In this document: piece after piece, positions 15,766-24,253 of the stretch
Position numbering within the stretch: position 1 is the first letter of the stretch
How the letters are laid out: every line of letters starts with the position of its first letter
From: Evansella cellulosilytica DSM 2522
GTDB lineage: Bacteria; Bacillota; Bacilli; Bacillales; Salisediminibacteriaceae
DNA length: 64,000 nucleotides
Direction of reading: 5' to 3'
Assembly: GCF_000177235.2 (NCBI RefSeq)
Contig: NC_014829.1
Span: 4,340,001-4,404,000 of the forward strand
Translations under genes and position numbers: made by a program
Notes under the pieces: generated by a model
The model's input: the letters and a program-made list of their open reading frames with translations, nothing else
What the model was told of the DNA's origin: nothing
The model's database searches: none

Positions 15766-16470
15766 TGTTTTGAACGATTCGAATTTTTTGAGTTGCGTGC
15801 GATTTTGTCCGAGTTACGAGCGATTCTGTCTAAGTTGCGTGCGATTTTACCAAAGTTACGTGCGATTCCGTCCAAGTTTTGTGCGATTTGCCAAATGTCT
15901 GGTAAAACACAACCAAAAAAAACACTCTTTCTCTACTCCGAAGCTCGAACCCTCTTTGACACTGTTGTTTCGATTAGCACTTTGGTCGAGCCTTACTCTT
16001 TTGAATTATTTCTCACGTGTTTTGAACGATTCCAACTGAGTTGTGTGCGATTTTGTCCGAGTTACGCGCGATTTCGTCTAAGTTGCGTGCGATTTTACCA
16101 AAGTTACGTGCGATTCTGTCCAAGTTGAGTGCGATTTGCCAAATGACTGGTAAAACACAACCAAAAAAAACACTCTTTCTCTACTCCGAAGCTCGAACCC
16201 TCTTTGCCCCTGTTCTTTCGATTATCACTTTGGTCGAGCCTTACTCTTTTGAATTATTTCTCACGTGTTTTGAACGATTCCAACTTAATTGCGTACGATT
16301 TTGTCCGAGTTACGCGCGATTTCGTCTAAGTTGCGTGCGATTTTACCAAAGTTACGTGCGATTCTGTCCAAGTTGTGCGCGATTTTACCAGAGTTACGCG
16401 CGATTTCGTCCAAGTTGCGTGCGATTTACCAAACAACTGGTAAATAATCCCCTCCCGAGTTACGCAAAAT
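15766..16470. repeat. 21-bp phased repeats inside about 250-bp tandem super-repeats
   Basis: Three super-repeats starting at 15766, 16018 and 16266 (TGTTTTGAACGATTC). Each holds a run of units exactly 21 bases long with consensus AAGTTRCGYGCGATTYTRYCC, followed, except in the truncated third, by a conserved 120-base tail (AACACTCTTTCTCTACTCCG...). The third copy has more 21-bp units and then fades near 16470. Plus-strand open frames here (repeating AILSKLR) are only translations of the repeat. Confidence 0.9.
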
Positions 16471-16507
16471 TTACCAATTAACCGGAAAAGACATCAACAC
16501 AAATAAA

Positions 16508-16547
16508 AACCGTACAAATAAGGTCGTCACTCCTTATTTGTACGGTT
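16508..16547 (-). terminator. Rho-independent terminator of the EpuA-family gene
   Basis: AACCGTACAAATAAGG and its exact complement CCTTATTTGTACGGTT around an 8-base loop; on the minus strand it is followed by TTTTATTTG. A 16-bp perfect stem. Confidence 0.9.
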
Positions 16548-16553
16548 CTACTT

Positions 16554-17258
16554 TTATCTATTATGTCTGTCTAGTGGTGTGTCGATGAAGATGAAGTCGT
16601 ATACGTTATACCACGTTTCCGCTTCGAGAACGTCACGGGGGTTACCGTCCCCTACGATTCCGAAACCGACCATTGTACCAGCAATCAAACTTCCGGCAAA
16701 TAAGGCTATAACAAAAATCAGCCTTATCCAGATAGGAATTAATCTTATTCGTCGGCGCTTTAAAAATTTCGCATCACGCTTTTCCTGTTTTGCTAGTTTC
16801 TTCTGCTTCCGACGTGCTTTCCGTGTATTCACGCCTTCTTCATCCTCATCTTCCACACTCTGTCCTAACTCCGAATCTTGATCCTCAATTATAGGCGCAG
16901 CTTTCTCTTCAAGCATGCGCTTACGGCGTGAGGACCTTGTTACCCCTTTTTCTATTTCATCTTTTTCTTTATCTTTGTCTATATTATTTTTCATTGAACT
17001 CGTCGATTCCACTTCCAATTCCTCTAGCTCATTGGAATGATCCCGCTCCTGCTTGCTATCACTAGGATCACGCTTTTCACCAATAGAATCACTTGCAGAT
17101 TCATCGCCACGAGGTGCAGCATCAGCATCAGAGAATGCTTGATTATGATCATCCGAAACAGATTGCGGCTCACCCGACCCTTGTTTTCCCTGAGGCTCTT
17201 CAAGCACTGTTGTCTTCTTTTCAGTTTTTGATCTATAACTCACATATTCTCTATTCAT
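16554..17258 (-). CDS. EpuA-family membrane protein (often labelled RNA polymerase beta-like)
   Basis: 234 aa. A long charged, disordered N-terminus (about residues 1-165, rich in Glu/Asp/Ser, then a basic RKARRKQKKLAKQEKRDAKF). One membrane segment (RLIPIWIRLIFVIALFAGSL), then the EpuA signature GFGIVGDGNPRDVL and a C-terminal WYNVYDFIF. The family is frequently misannotated as DNA-directed RNA polymerase beta subunit; no polymerase region is present. Its role is unclear. In bacilli it sits beside flhP/flhO as here. Ribosome site GAGGAGTAGG. The N-terminal extension seems longer than usual. Confidence 0.82.
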   Translation of the reverse strand: MNREYVSYRSKTEKKTTVLEEPQGKQGSGEPQSVSDDHNQAFSDADAAPRGDESASDSIGEKRDPSDSKQERDHSNELEELEVESTSSMKNNIDKDKEKDEIEKGVTRSSRRKRMLEEKAAPIIEDQDSELGQSVEDEDEEGVNTRKARRKQKKLAKQEKRDAKFLKRRRIRLIPIWIRLIFVIALFAGSLIAGTMVGFGIVGDGNPRDVLEAETWYNVYDFIFIDTPLDRHNR

Positions 17259-17300
17259 GACCTACTCCTCGGCATTTACGTCCTACGATGTATTTTAGCC

Positions 17301-18131
17301 TTAACGTATCGTATTGACAAGTCCCATCATCTCATCAGCGATCGAAATTGCCCGCGAGTTAAACTGATAATTACGCTGCGTCAGCATCATCTCCGTCATC
17401 TCACGACCCATATCCACATTCGACTGCTCCAGCATCCCTTGACTGAACACCTGCGCGCCAGCCGCCTCATTCAACACATCACCAAACGCCAAACCAAGCT
17501 CTTCAAGATTTGGGAAAACATACATGTTGTCACCTAACGATGTGAGTAATTGGGGCTTAGTTACCTGTACGAGCTGTAGTTCTCCGACAGCAACACTCTC
17601 TCCATTGTCTAGTGTAACCAATATTGCACCCTCATCAGTGATTCGCAATGACTCATAATGTCCTGGTACTGCAATTGGATTTCCGTCAGAGCCTAGCACG
17701 TAGTCTCCGTTTTGGTTAACAATAAAATTCTCGCCATCTACATCCGGATTTGGGCTAAAGTAAAATGCGCCATCGCGTGTAAAGCGGCGTGTGCCATCCT
17801 CAGCAGGTGCTAGTTCGAATAAGTAGCCCTTTTCCGTTAAGGCAATGTCTAGTTCGCGCTCTGTCGTTCTAAGTGCGCCTTGCTCCATACGGACAGCTGT
17901 TTGTCCAACAGCAGATCCCGATCCGACACGAATACCATTTGGCGTTGTTCTACCAATCTCATGGTGTGCATCTCTTTGGTTGTTCACTTGTTGGAACAAA
18001 AGGTCACTAAAAGAAACGTCGCGGCGCTTATAGCCTGTTGTGTTTAAATTAGCTAAATTGTTTCCGACAGTGTCTAGTTTTCTCTGCATCTGTCCCATAG
18101 TGACAGCGGAAGTAATCATCGATTGGTTCAC
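17301..18131 (-). CDS. flhP: flagellar hook-basal body protein FlhP (FlgG-like)
   Basis: 276-aa rod/hook family protein exported by the flagellar type III system. The N-terminal motif VGNNLANLNTTGYKRRDVSF and the C-terminal SQGMLEQSNVDMGREMTEMM with NYQFNSRAI are the conserved D0 helices of the FlgG/FlgE/FlgF group. I choose the GTG at 18131 (NQSMITSAV...) because GGGTGAAG lies just upstream; another GTG three codons earlier (18140) lacks a site. It follows flhO by 50-60 bases, likely one transcript, as in Bacillus subtilis. Confidence 0.9.
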   Translation of the reverse strand: MNQSMITSAVTMGQMQRKLDTVGNNLANLNTTGYKRRDVSFSDLLFQQVNNQRDAHHEIGRTTPNGIRVGSGSAVGQTAVRMEQGALRTTERELDIALTEKGYLFELAPAEDGTRRFTRDGAFYFSPNPDVDGENFIVNQNGDYVLGSDGNPIAVPGHYESLRITDEGAILVTLDNGESVAVGELQLVQVTKPQLLTSLGDNMYVFPNLEELGLAFGDVLNEAAGAQVFSQGMLEQSNVDMGREMTEMMLTQRNYQFNSRAISIADEMMGLVNTIR

Positions 18132-18190
18132 GTTCTTCACCCGAATTCATTGGATTTTTTTATATTACATATTATTTGTCTTCATTATTT

Positions 18191-19015
18191 TTATCGTAAG
18201 CGCCCGATGTCATTGACCGCTCTTTCTAAGCTTCGGTCATATGCTTGCAGCACACGTTGGTTTGCTTCAAACGTTCTCAGTGCGCTCATCATCTCTGTCA
18301 TTGTTTGTGCAGCATCAACGTTAGCCCGCTCAAGAAAGCCTTGTTGGAGCTGGAACGTTGCTTCAGCGTTATCAATGGCAGATTCAATGGCGTTGTCACC
18401 GTCATAACGTAAAAGGCCAGCACCTTCTTTCACAAGCTGATCTGGGTCAGCGATAAGTGCTATATCGAGCTGGGCAATAAATTGCTCGTTTGCATCTATT
18501 ATTTCGCCGTTGCTTCTAACGATAAAGTCTTCGTTTCCGACATTAATTCTATCTCCGTCAGCATCAAGCACGTAGTTTCCTTGGGACGTTGTTAAAAAGC
18601 CCGCTCCATCGACGGTAAAGTTACCGTTACGTGAATAGCGAAGATCACCTTCACTGTTTTCAATGACAAACATGAGTGCTGCTTGCTGTCCTGTTTCCTC
18701 ATTCGTTGGAACGACGCCTTGAAGTAGGGCTATGTCCGTTGAATTAAACGTTTCCTGCAGGTCACCTTGTCTGAAGTTCGGTGTACGTTCTTGCATATAT
18801 ACACCCGTCGAAAGCTCACCAATAACGTTTGTCCCAAATTTTTGCATATGGTTCGTTCCCATCGCTTGTATTAATTGATTAGGAAACGATCGTATCGACG
18901 CTTGGTCGGCTTTGTATCCAGGTGTTTCGATATTTGCTAAGTTGTTTGTTAACATTTCTTGGCGTCGCTGTTGTGTTATCATTCCAGCGCCTGCACTGTA
19001 TAATCCACGGAGCAT
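18191..19015 (-). CDS. flhO: flagellar hook-basal body protein FlhO (FlgG-like)
   Basis: 274 aa, paralogue of the next gene. Starts MLRGLYSAGAGMITQQRRQE with LTNNLANIETPGYKADQ, the typical FlhO opening. C-terminus QGFLERANVDAAQTMTEMMS and FEANQRVLQAYD match the rod-protein terminal helix. Expected to form part of the distal rod. Length and spacing to flhP agree with the Bacillus pair. The 148-base gap to mbl upstream should hold its promoter. Confidence 0.93.
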   Translation of the reverse strand: MLRGLYSAGAGMITQQRRQEMLTNNLANIETPGYKADQASIRSFPNQLIQAMGTNHMQKFGTNVIGELSTGVYMQERTPNFRQGDLQETFNSTDIALLQGVVPTNEETGQQAALMFVIENSEGDLRYSRNGNFTVDGAGFLTTSQGNYVLDADGDRINVGNEDFIVRSNGEIIDANEQFIAQLDIALIADPDQLVKEGAGLLRYDGDNAIESAIDNAEATFQLQQGFLERANVDAAQTMTEMMSALRTFEANQRVLQAYDRSLERAVNDIGRLR

Positions 19016-19163
19016 GGCTCCTCACCTCTTTATGTGTAATCAATCTTTATAGTTGCTTTTCTATCTATTATATCGGTATTATGTATAATTACTAAATGCT
19101 TTTTTGTATGTTACCAACATTTACTTGATTTTTTATTGGATAGCTTGTCCAACATAATAAGAG

Positions 19164-20165
19164 CTATTTTATTTTATTTCTAGTCACTCTATCTAAGTTT
19201 TCTAGTAATAGGCCTGTTCCGATCGCGACGCAATCCATTGGGCTTTCTGCAGCTAAGACTGGTACTTTTAATTCTTCTGACAACAGCTGTTCAATCCCAT
19301 GCAAATAGGCGCCTCCACCTGTTAAAATAATACCACGGTCAATGATATCAGCAGATAGCTCCGGCGGTGTTTTTTCTAAAACATTTTTTGAGGCTTGGAT
19401 GATGTGGTAAATCGCTTCTTCTAGCGCTTCACGCACTTCTTCTGATTTTACTGTGATCGTTCTCGGTAAACCGCTCACCATGTCCCGTCCTCGTATATCC
19501 ATTTCTTCGTTTCGACCACCAGGGAAGACTGTTCCAACGTTCATTTTGATTTCTTCTGCCGTACGTTCTCCAATTAGAAGCTTGTACTTTTTCTTAATAT
19601 AGGAGAGGATGTCATGATCAAAACGATCACCAGCAACTTTGATCGAAGAGGCGGTGACGATGTCTCCCATAGAAAGAACTGCAACATCCGTTGTTCCACC
19701 GCCGATGTCTACGACCATGTTACCACTTGGCTGATAAATATCCATACCTGCTCCTACAGCAGCTACTTTCGGTTCTTCTTCTAGGTAGATGTTTTTTCCA
19801 CCGCTTTTCTCAGCTGCTTCGCGAATCGCTTTTTGCTCAACAGAAGTGATATTTGTTGGACAACAAATTAAAATTCTTGGCTTTGCAAATAAGCCTTTCA
19901 CACGTATTTTGTTTAAAAAGTGTTTTAACATTGCTTCAGTTGTGTCAAAATCTGCAATTACGCCATCTCTTAATGGGCGTATTGCAACAATATTTCCCGG
20001 TGTTCGCCCAACCATGCGGAATGCTTCTTCCCCAACAGCAAGTACGCGGTTAGAGGATGTATCAATCGCTACAACTGATGGCTCGTTTAAGACAATTCCT
20101 TTTCCTCTCACATGAATAAGTACGTTTGCGGTTCCTAAATCAATTCCAATATCCCTTACGAACAT
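19164..20165 (-). CDS. mbl: rod-shape-determining protein Mbl (MreB family actin)
   Basis: 333-aa bacterial actin. Phosphate-1 loop DIGIDLGTANVLIHVRGKG at the N-terminus, phosphate-2 MVVDIGGGTTDVAVLS, and the adenosine motif GIILTGGGAYLHGIEQLL. It forms membrane-associated filaments that steer cell-wall synthesis along the side wall. I call Mbl rather than MreB or MreBH from position between flhO and spoIIID, where Bacillus has mbl. Full length; start ATG at 20165 with a ribosome site (GGGAGGAA). Confidence 0.94.
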   Translation of the reverse strand: MFVRDIGIDLGTANVLIHVRGKGIVLNEPSVVAIDTSSNRVLAVGEEAFRMVGRTPGNIVAIRPLRDGVIADFDTTEAMLKHFLNKIRVKGLFAKPRILICCPTNITSVEQKAIREAAEKSGGKNIYLEEEPKVAAVGAGMDIYQPSGNMVVDIGGGTTDVAVLSMGDIVTASSIKVAGDRFDHDILSYIKKKYKLLIGERTAEEIKMNVGTVFPGGRNEEMDIRGRDMVSGLPRTITVKSEEVREALEEAIYHIIQASKNVLEKTPPELSADIIDRGIILTGGGAYLHGIEQLLSEELKVPVLAAESPMDCVAIGTGLLLENLDRVTRNKIK

Positions 20166-20301
20166 TTTTTTTCCTCCCTGACACGTGATGGCAATTGACC
20201 GTATTATTTTCTTTATTTTGATCCGCTTCTACAATAGTTGTATTTCCATTGTACCATTTTATCATATTTTGACATATGAAAGTGGGAGGAATTGTATTTT
20301 T

Positions 20302-20586
20302 TTAAACTTTTGTTTCTAGTGGCCCCTCCTTTTTCGGTTCTGGCTTTCGATATTTCACCTTTGTTGCTTCTCCACCTCTTAAATGCCTAATGGATTTGTG
20401 ATAATCGAGTATTTCCTTTACTTCGTTCGCAAGCTCTGGATTGATTTCAGGAAGTCTTTCTGTTAGGTCCTTATGCACAGTACTTTTGGATACGCCAAAT
20501 TCCTTTGCAATGGTTCGAACTGTTTTCCTCGTCTCTACGATGTACCTTCCAATCTTGATCGTTCTCTCCTTGATGTAATCGTGCAC
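20302..20586 (-). CDS. spoIIID: sporulation transcription factor SpoIIID
   Basis: 94-aa helix-turn-helix regulator of the mother-cell programme. HDYIKERTIKIGRYIVETRK is the start region; the HTH is VRTIAKEFGVSKSTVHKDLT, and a basic tail (KVKYRKPEPKK) contacts DNA in the B. subtilis protein. I start at the GTG at 20586 with GGGAGGCGAGA upstream; this gives the usual length, whereas the open frame runs on to 20643 without a site. It follows the mbl region as in Bacillus. Family knowledge says sigma-E dependent; I did not identify the promoter. Confidence 0.95.
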   Translation of the reverse strand: MHDYIKERTIKIGRYIVETRKTVRTIAKEFGVSKSTVHKDLTERLPEINPELANEVKEILDYHKSIRHLRGGEATKVKYRKPEPKKEGPLETKV

Positions 20587-20984
20587 ACCTCTCGCCTCCC
20601 TAGAGTGTTTCTGGAGTTCAAAAAGACGAAGAAAAGACAGCACCCATGCTTGATTTCTCTTGGTGTCTCAGCTGCGTTTCCTGGGCTTGCAGGTCCACTG
20701 CCAACCTCCTCATACTTCTTGAACAACCTATCATTTTGGTAAGGTTTGTTAAATTTTATTAAGGGGGACAGTGAGATATGCATAAAACAAGGAAACAGCT
20801 TTTTTTTCATGCTGTTTCTGCTCATTCAATTGTCTGAATATTCCTTGACGTTAACACAATTTGGCCATGATTAAGTCACTTATTTTTTTAGAAAAAAACT
20901 TTTTTATTTTTCTTGAATCTGGTCATTTAACGTACTCAATACTCGTTTAATGCAGAGATGATTATCTCTGTTTTTTCCATATAA
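20587..20984. other. spoIIID upstream region
   Basis: About 400 bases without a supported gene; minus frames overlapping here are extensions of spoIIID or chance. Expected to contain the spoIIID promoter. A T-rich part lies near 20800-20910. Confidence 0.4.
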
Positions 20985-21090
20985 ATGGATAATCATATGT
21001 AACTCGGTATGAATCATGTGAAACGTGGGAGAAATCGTGCGTAACTTTGATAAAATCATGTCTAACTCCGTGCCAATCTTGCGAAAACTC
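20985..21090 (-). repeat. 21-bp phased repeat, short run
   Basis: Read on the minus strand: GAGTTAGACATGATTTTATC, AAGTTACGCACGATTTCTCC, ACGTTTCACATGATTCATAC, GAGTTACATATGATTATC, each spaced 21 bases, preceded by another degenerate unit (GAGTTTTCGCAAGATTGGC). Same consensus as the block at 15766-16470. Confidence 0.75.
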
Positions 21091-21119
21091 GCAACAAATC
21101 CACCGCCAAATAATTTATA

Positions 21120-21168
21120 AAACACAAAAACCCCGAGAGCTTATTGCCTCTCGGGATTTTTGTGTTTG
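21120..21168 (-). terminator. Rho-independent terminator downstream of spoIIQ
   Basis: CACAAAAACCCCGAGAGGC-type inverted repeat: CCCGAGAG, loop, CTCTCGGG flanked by AAAAA and TTTTTG, so it can act in both directions. It is 280 bases past the spoIIQ stop. Confidence 0.75.
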
Positions 21169-21445
21169 ACTTGATTCTCACAGGTGGAATGTGCAATTTC
21201 CTAGTTAACGAATGTTCTTCAAATTTACTACAACACTTCAGTTTAAAACTTTTCCAAGTGAACAAACTATTTGTTTTTGCTGCGATTTCTTGCCTCATAT
21301 AACTTAAGTAACAGTTCGCTCATCAACAGAGTAGTTGTTTTACTTGAAAATAATACTCCCTGTTGATGCTCTCACATCTTTCCAACTACGTTTAAAATGG
21401 AACAATGTTAGTGCCGTTATCGTCTTCAACAAATAGTCTTTCAAA

Positions 21446-22243
21446 TTATGATTCTGCTTGGAAATCTGTTTCTGGAAGCTCTTCTGCTCCAGATTGTTCA
21501 GCAATATCGTCTTCATTAAATTGTGGTAAAGCCGATAAGCCTTGTTCCATAAAGTCTAATGGATTTACAGGAATACCTTGTTTACGTAGTTCAAAGTGAA
21601 CGTGTACGCCAGCATCTGCATTGTATAGGTTACGTCCAGCTCTACCAATGACGTCACCTTGCTTCACTGTTTGTCCAGCTTCTACTAAAGAACCATCTAG
21701 ACTTTGATAGATTGTCACGATATCTTCATCGTGCTCAATGTGCACTACTTGTCCGAATAAAGCATCTTCTTCTGCTTTAATTACTGTACCGCTCATCGCA
21801 GCAGTGACATCAAAGCTTTCCCCTTCTTCAGAAGAAAGGTCGATACCTCTATTCATATAGTAGTAGTTGTTATAGTGTACGAGAGAGTTTGCTTGATCTT
21901 CTACAGAGTCATCAAAATCATAGAATGTACCTATAACACTTACTTCATTTTCATCTAACACTGGCATTTGGAAAACTTCATTTGTACCGGTTACCGGAAC
22001 TGCTTCTTCATCATCGTACGCAAACGGATCCTCGATGCCTTCAGGGTCGTTTATATTAAACTCTGAGTCACTTGGATCATTTGCTAGATCTTCCGTTCCA
22101 GCTAACCAAATAAATGTCGTTAATACTACTGCCGTTAATGTTAGATAGATTGCGGGCATTGCCCAACGTTTTTTCATTAGGCGCTTTAATTTCGCCTGTG
22201 TTCGCTCCCATGCGGATGTTTGTTTCTCCTCATGATTACTCAT
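21446..22243 (-). CDS. spoIIQ: stage II sporulation protein Q (degenerate LytM/M23 domain)
   Basis: 265-aa forespore membrane protein that, with SpoIIIAH from the mother cell, forms the engulfment channel. One N-terminal membrane segment (MPAIYLTLTAVVLTTFIWL), an acidic linker, then an M23-type domain. The C-terminal metal motif GVHVHFELR is kept, but the first metal His is replaced: the HxxxD position reads NRGIDL, so zinc-peptidase activity should be lost, as known for B. subtilis SpoIIQ. A C-terminal acidic tail follows (EELPETDFQAES). Position between spoIIID and spoIID agrees with Bacillus order. Confidence 0.93.
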   Translation of the reverse strand: MSNHEEKQTSAWERTQAKLKRLMKKRWAMPAIYLTLTAVVLTTFIWLAGTEDLANDPSDSEFNINDPEGIEDPFAYDDEEAVPVTGTNEVFQMPVLDENEVSVIGTFYDFDDSVEDQANSLVHYNNYYYMNRGIDLSSEEGESFDVTAAMSGTVIKAEEDALFGQVVHIEHDEDIVTIYQSLDGSLVEAGQTVKQGDVIGRAGRNLYNADAGVHVHFELRKQGIPVNPLDFMEQGLSALPQFNEDDIAEQSGAEELPETDFQAES

Positions 22244-22395
22244 AGTATCACCACCTCAGCAATCATTCTGATCAAATTGTCAGTACTTTATACACTTTTT
22301 AGAAAATTTTTCATTGTTTACACTACTTTTTAATAGATCTTGTAGTTTGCTAGAGGTGATGAGGGCTAACATTTGTCTTTAAAATAATAGAAAAA

Positions 22396-22434
22396 GGCGA
22401 CTCGAATGGTTGATTACTTACCATTTGAGTCGCC
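22396..22434 (-). terminator. Rho-independent terminator of the FxLYD lipoprotein gene
   Basis: GGCGACTCGAATGGT, 9-base loop, ACCATTTGAGTCGCC; on the minus strand followed by TTTTTCT. 15-bp stem with one mismatch. Confidence 0.9.
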
Positions 22435-22453
22435 CTATTATCATTTATTTTTC

Positions 22454-23557
22454 CTAAAAACCGCTTATTTCTATAATTTCATAGGAATCGACGTTTGGTT
22501 CAAAAATGAGTGCCTCAAACTTCCACGTTTCTCCAGGTTGTAGATCATTAATGTTATCAAACGTACTACCAATTCGGTTACCATCTTCATCATATAAGCT
22601 AATATCAATTTGAACGTAAGAATACGTTTCATCGCCTTCATTCACGATTGTGCCCTCTACATAGGAATAATAGTCGTCACTAACTAGCTTATGATCAACT
22701 ACCTCTAAATGAGAAGGATCAAAATCGGTATCAAACACGCTTAAGTCATAACCAAAAATATCAACTATTTCATAGTACGCAACGCCATCATCAAACACTA
22801 AAGCTTCAAATTCCCAAGTCTGCCCTGGTTCAAGGTTATTGATGTTGTCAAATGTACCACCAATGATATTGCCATTTTCATCAGTTAAACTTACATCGAC
22901 TTGGACGTAGGAGTATGTGCTATCTGATTCATTAACGATAGTTCCAACGACATACTGATAAAAGCCATCTGCAGCATAACCATGATCTGTTAATGTAAGT
23001 CCACCACCAAAGTCAATAGCCTCGCCGTCTGTAACAGCCGCTTCTGTGTCTTCATCATTTAAATAAGTTGCTTCAATAATCTCCGTATCATAGATTTTCC
23101 ATTCTCCGTTTTCCTTTTTCATTCTATTTAACGCTTCGACTTGATTATCCTGAAACTCAGGACCAGCTAATTTTTCTGTCGTTTGAATGAGCCTTACTTC
23201 GGCTTCATCACCAGTTATTTCGATTACTTCAATATCGTCAAGCGTATATTGCAAATCATAAACTTCAAATAACTGAGTGAGTTGCTCACGAGTAAGGTCA
23301 TATTGAGGTGAATCCGAATGCAGTGTCGACATATACAAGTCGATGTCTTCATTGTTACCCGCATCTAAATTTAATTGAATAACTTCAATAATAAGTTCTT
23401 CATCTGAAATTTCCTCTTCTTCTGGCTCCTGCTCCTCAATTTCCTCTGTTTCCTCTTCGGTTTCTTCCGCGTCGACATTTGCTTCCTCTTCTGAACCACA
23501 TGCGACTATGAAAAATAACAGCAGCATACTAAACAACAATAAAACAGTTTTTTTCAT
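22454..23557 (-). CDS. lipoprotein with NTF2-like and two FxLYD domains, paralogue A
   Basis: 367 aa. Signal peptide with lipobox IVAC. A linker made almost only of Glu/Asp/Thr (residues about 25-52). A region about 55-165 resembling an NTF2/SnoaL-like cone (IIEVIQLNLDAGNNEDIDLY). Then two FxLYD-type Ig-like domains, each with YVVGTIVNES..SYVQVDVSL and PGQTWEFEALVFD. The two repeats (about 180-270 and 280-367) are close to each other, pointing to internal duplication. Ligand unknown. The gene at 24254-25315 is a full-length paralogue. Start ATG at 23557. Confidence 0.8.
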   Translation of the reverse strand: MKKTVLLLFSMLLLFFIVACGSEEEANVDAEETEEETEEIEEQEPEEEEISDEELIIEVIQLNLDAGNNEDIDLYMSTLHSDSPQYDLTREQLTQLFEVYDLQYTLDDIEVIEITGDEAEVRLIQTTEKLAGPEFQDNQVEALNRMKKENGEWKIYDTEIIEATYLNDEDTEAAVTDGEAIDFGGGLTLTDHGYAADGFYQYVVGTIVNESDSTYSYVQVDVSLTDENGNIIGGTFDNINNLEPGQTWEFEALVFDDGVAYYEIVDIFGYDLSVFDTDFDPSHLEVVDHKLVSDDYYSYVEGTIVNEGDETYSYVQIDISLYDEDGNRIGSTFDNINDLQPGETWKFEALIFEPNVDSYEIIEISGF

Positions 23558-23941
23558 TCGTACAAAACTCCCTATATTTGATTTTTTATCTCGCGCCTAC
23601 GTTTTCAATGAGAATATGTATGTAGGAGGAGACCTCAATACCCCTAGTGAAAATTGCTTCGTTTCATAATATGCTCGACAACTGATCAGCAATTTTCACA
23701 CAATTTAATTATATATATCGCGAAACGTTTTGTTACCATTTTTTATGTGAATTGGAAATTCATTACTTTAGTAGGGCGTTGTGTTGTCGAATTTATAAAT
23801 CTTTGTGCTTATATCATAGGACGCTGCTTTAGGTGTTTTGTTTCGTTAACTGTCGGTGAGAGGGCGGGCAATTTTCATTTGAAACTATTGTATTCGAATA
23901 ATCGTAAATAGGATTACATTAATTCACTGGAGGTTTTTAAC
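23558..23941. other. divergent intergenic region between the lipoprotein and DUF4177 genes
   Basis: About 380 AT-rich bases with the promoters of both divergent genes expected. Plus frame 23654-23911 lacks a ribosome site. No strong hairpin was seen. Confidence 0.4.
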
Positions 23942-24130
23942 ATGTATGAATATAAATTTGTAAAAATTGACCTTAGTAGTTGGAACGGTAAACCGAAAGA
24001 AAACTACCATGATGTTATTGTGAACTACGCTAAGGATGGTTGGCGGTTTGTCCAGATCTTTGCTCCAGCTACGACAGGATATGGTCATGCTACTTATTTT
24101 GAGCTTATCTTCGAAAGATCTTTACATTGA
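23942..24130 (+). CDS. DUF4177 domain protein
   Basis: 62-aa protein consisting of one DUF4177 unit: [12 protein letters not shown] at the start, a helix with [19 protein letters not shown], and the final strand TYFELIFER. The family is small, soluble and of unknown function. Start ATG at 23942 with GGAGGTTTTTAAC. It is on the opposite strand between the two FxLYD lipoprotein genes and shares a terminator with the second. Confidence 0.85.
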   Translation: MYEYKFVKIDLSSWNGKPKENYHDVIVNYAKDGWRFVQIFAPATTGYGHATYFELIFERSLH

Positions 24131-24206
24131 AGGTGGTACTCGTTTTTTCTATAATCACTTGCGATGTGATAGGGATAATGGCCGTTTATTAAATGAAAAT
24201 GGGAAA

Positions 24207-24236
24207 AAGCCCTCCTCCAATGCGGAAAAGGGCTTC
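24207..24236. terminator. bidirectional terminator between convergent genes
   Basis: AAGCCCT, CCTCC...GGAAA, AGGGCTT with AAAA on one side and a T tract on the minus strand (GGGCTTTTTCCC). Serves DUF4177 (+) and the lipoprotein at 24254 (-). Confidence 0.65.
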
Positions 24237-24253
24237 ATGTTTTTCATTAAAGT

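Noticed and set aside
15758-16481. Plus-strand proteins with repeating AILSKLR-type sequence
   Set aside because: They are translations of the 21-bp repeat (seven codons per unit); no ribosome site, and the frame changes between copies.
16554-17258. RNA polymerase beta subunit
   Set aside because: Database-style label for EpuA-family proteins; the sequence has one membrane helix and no polymerase motif.
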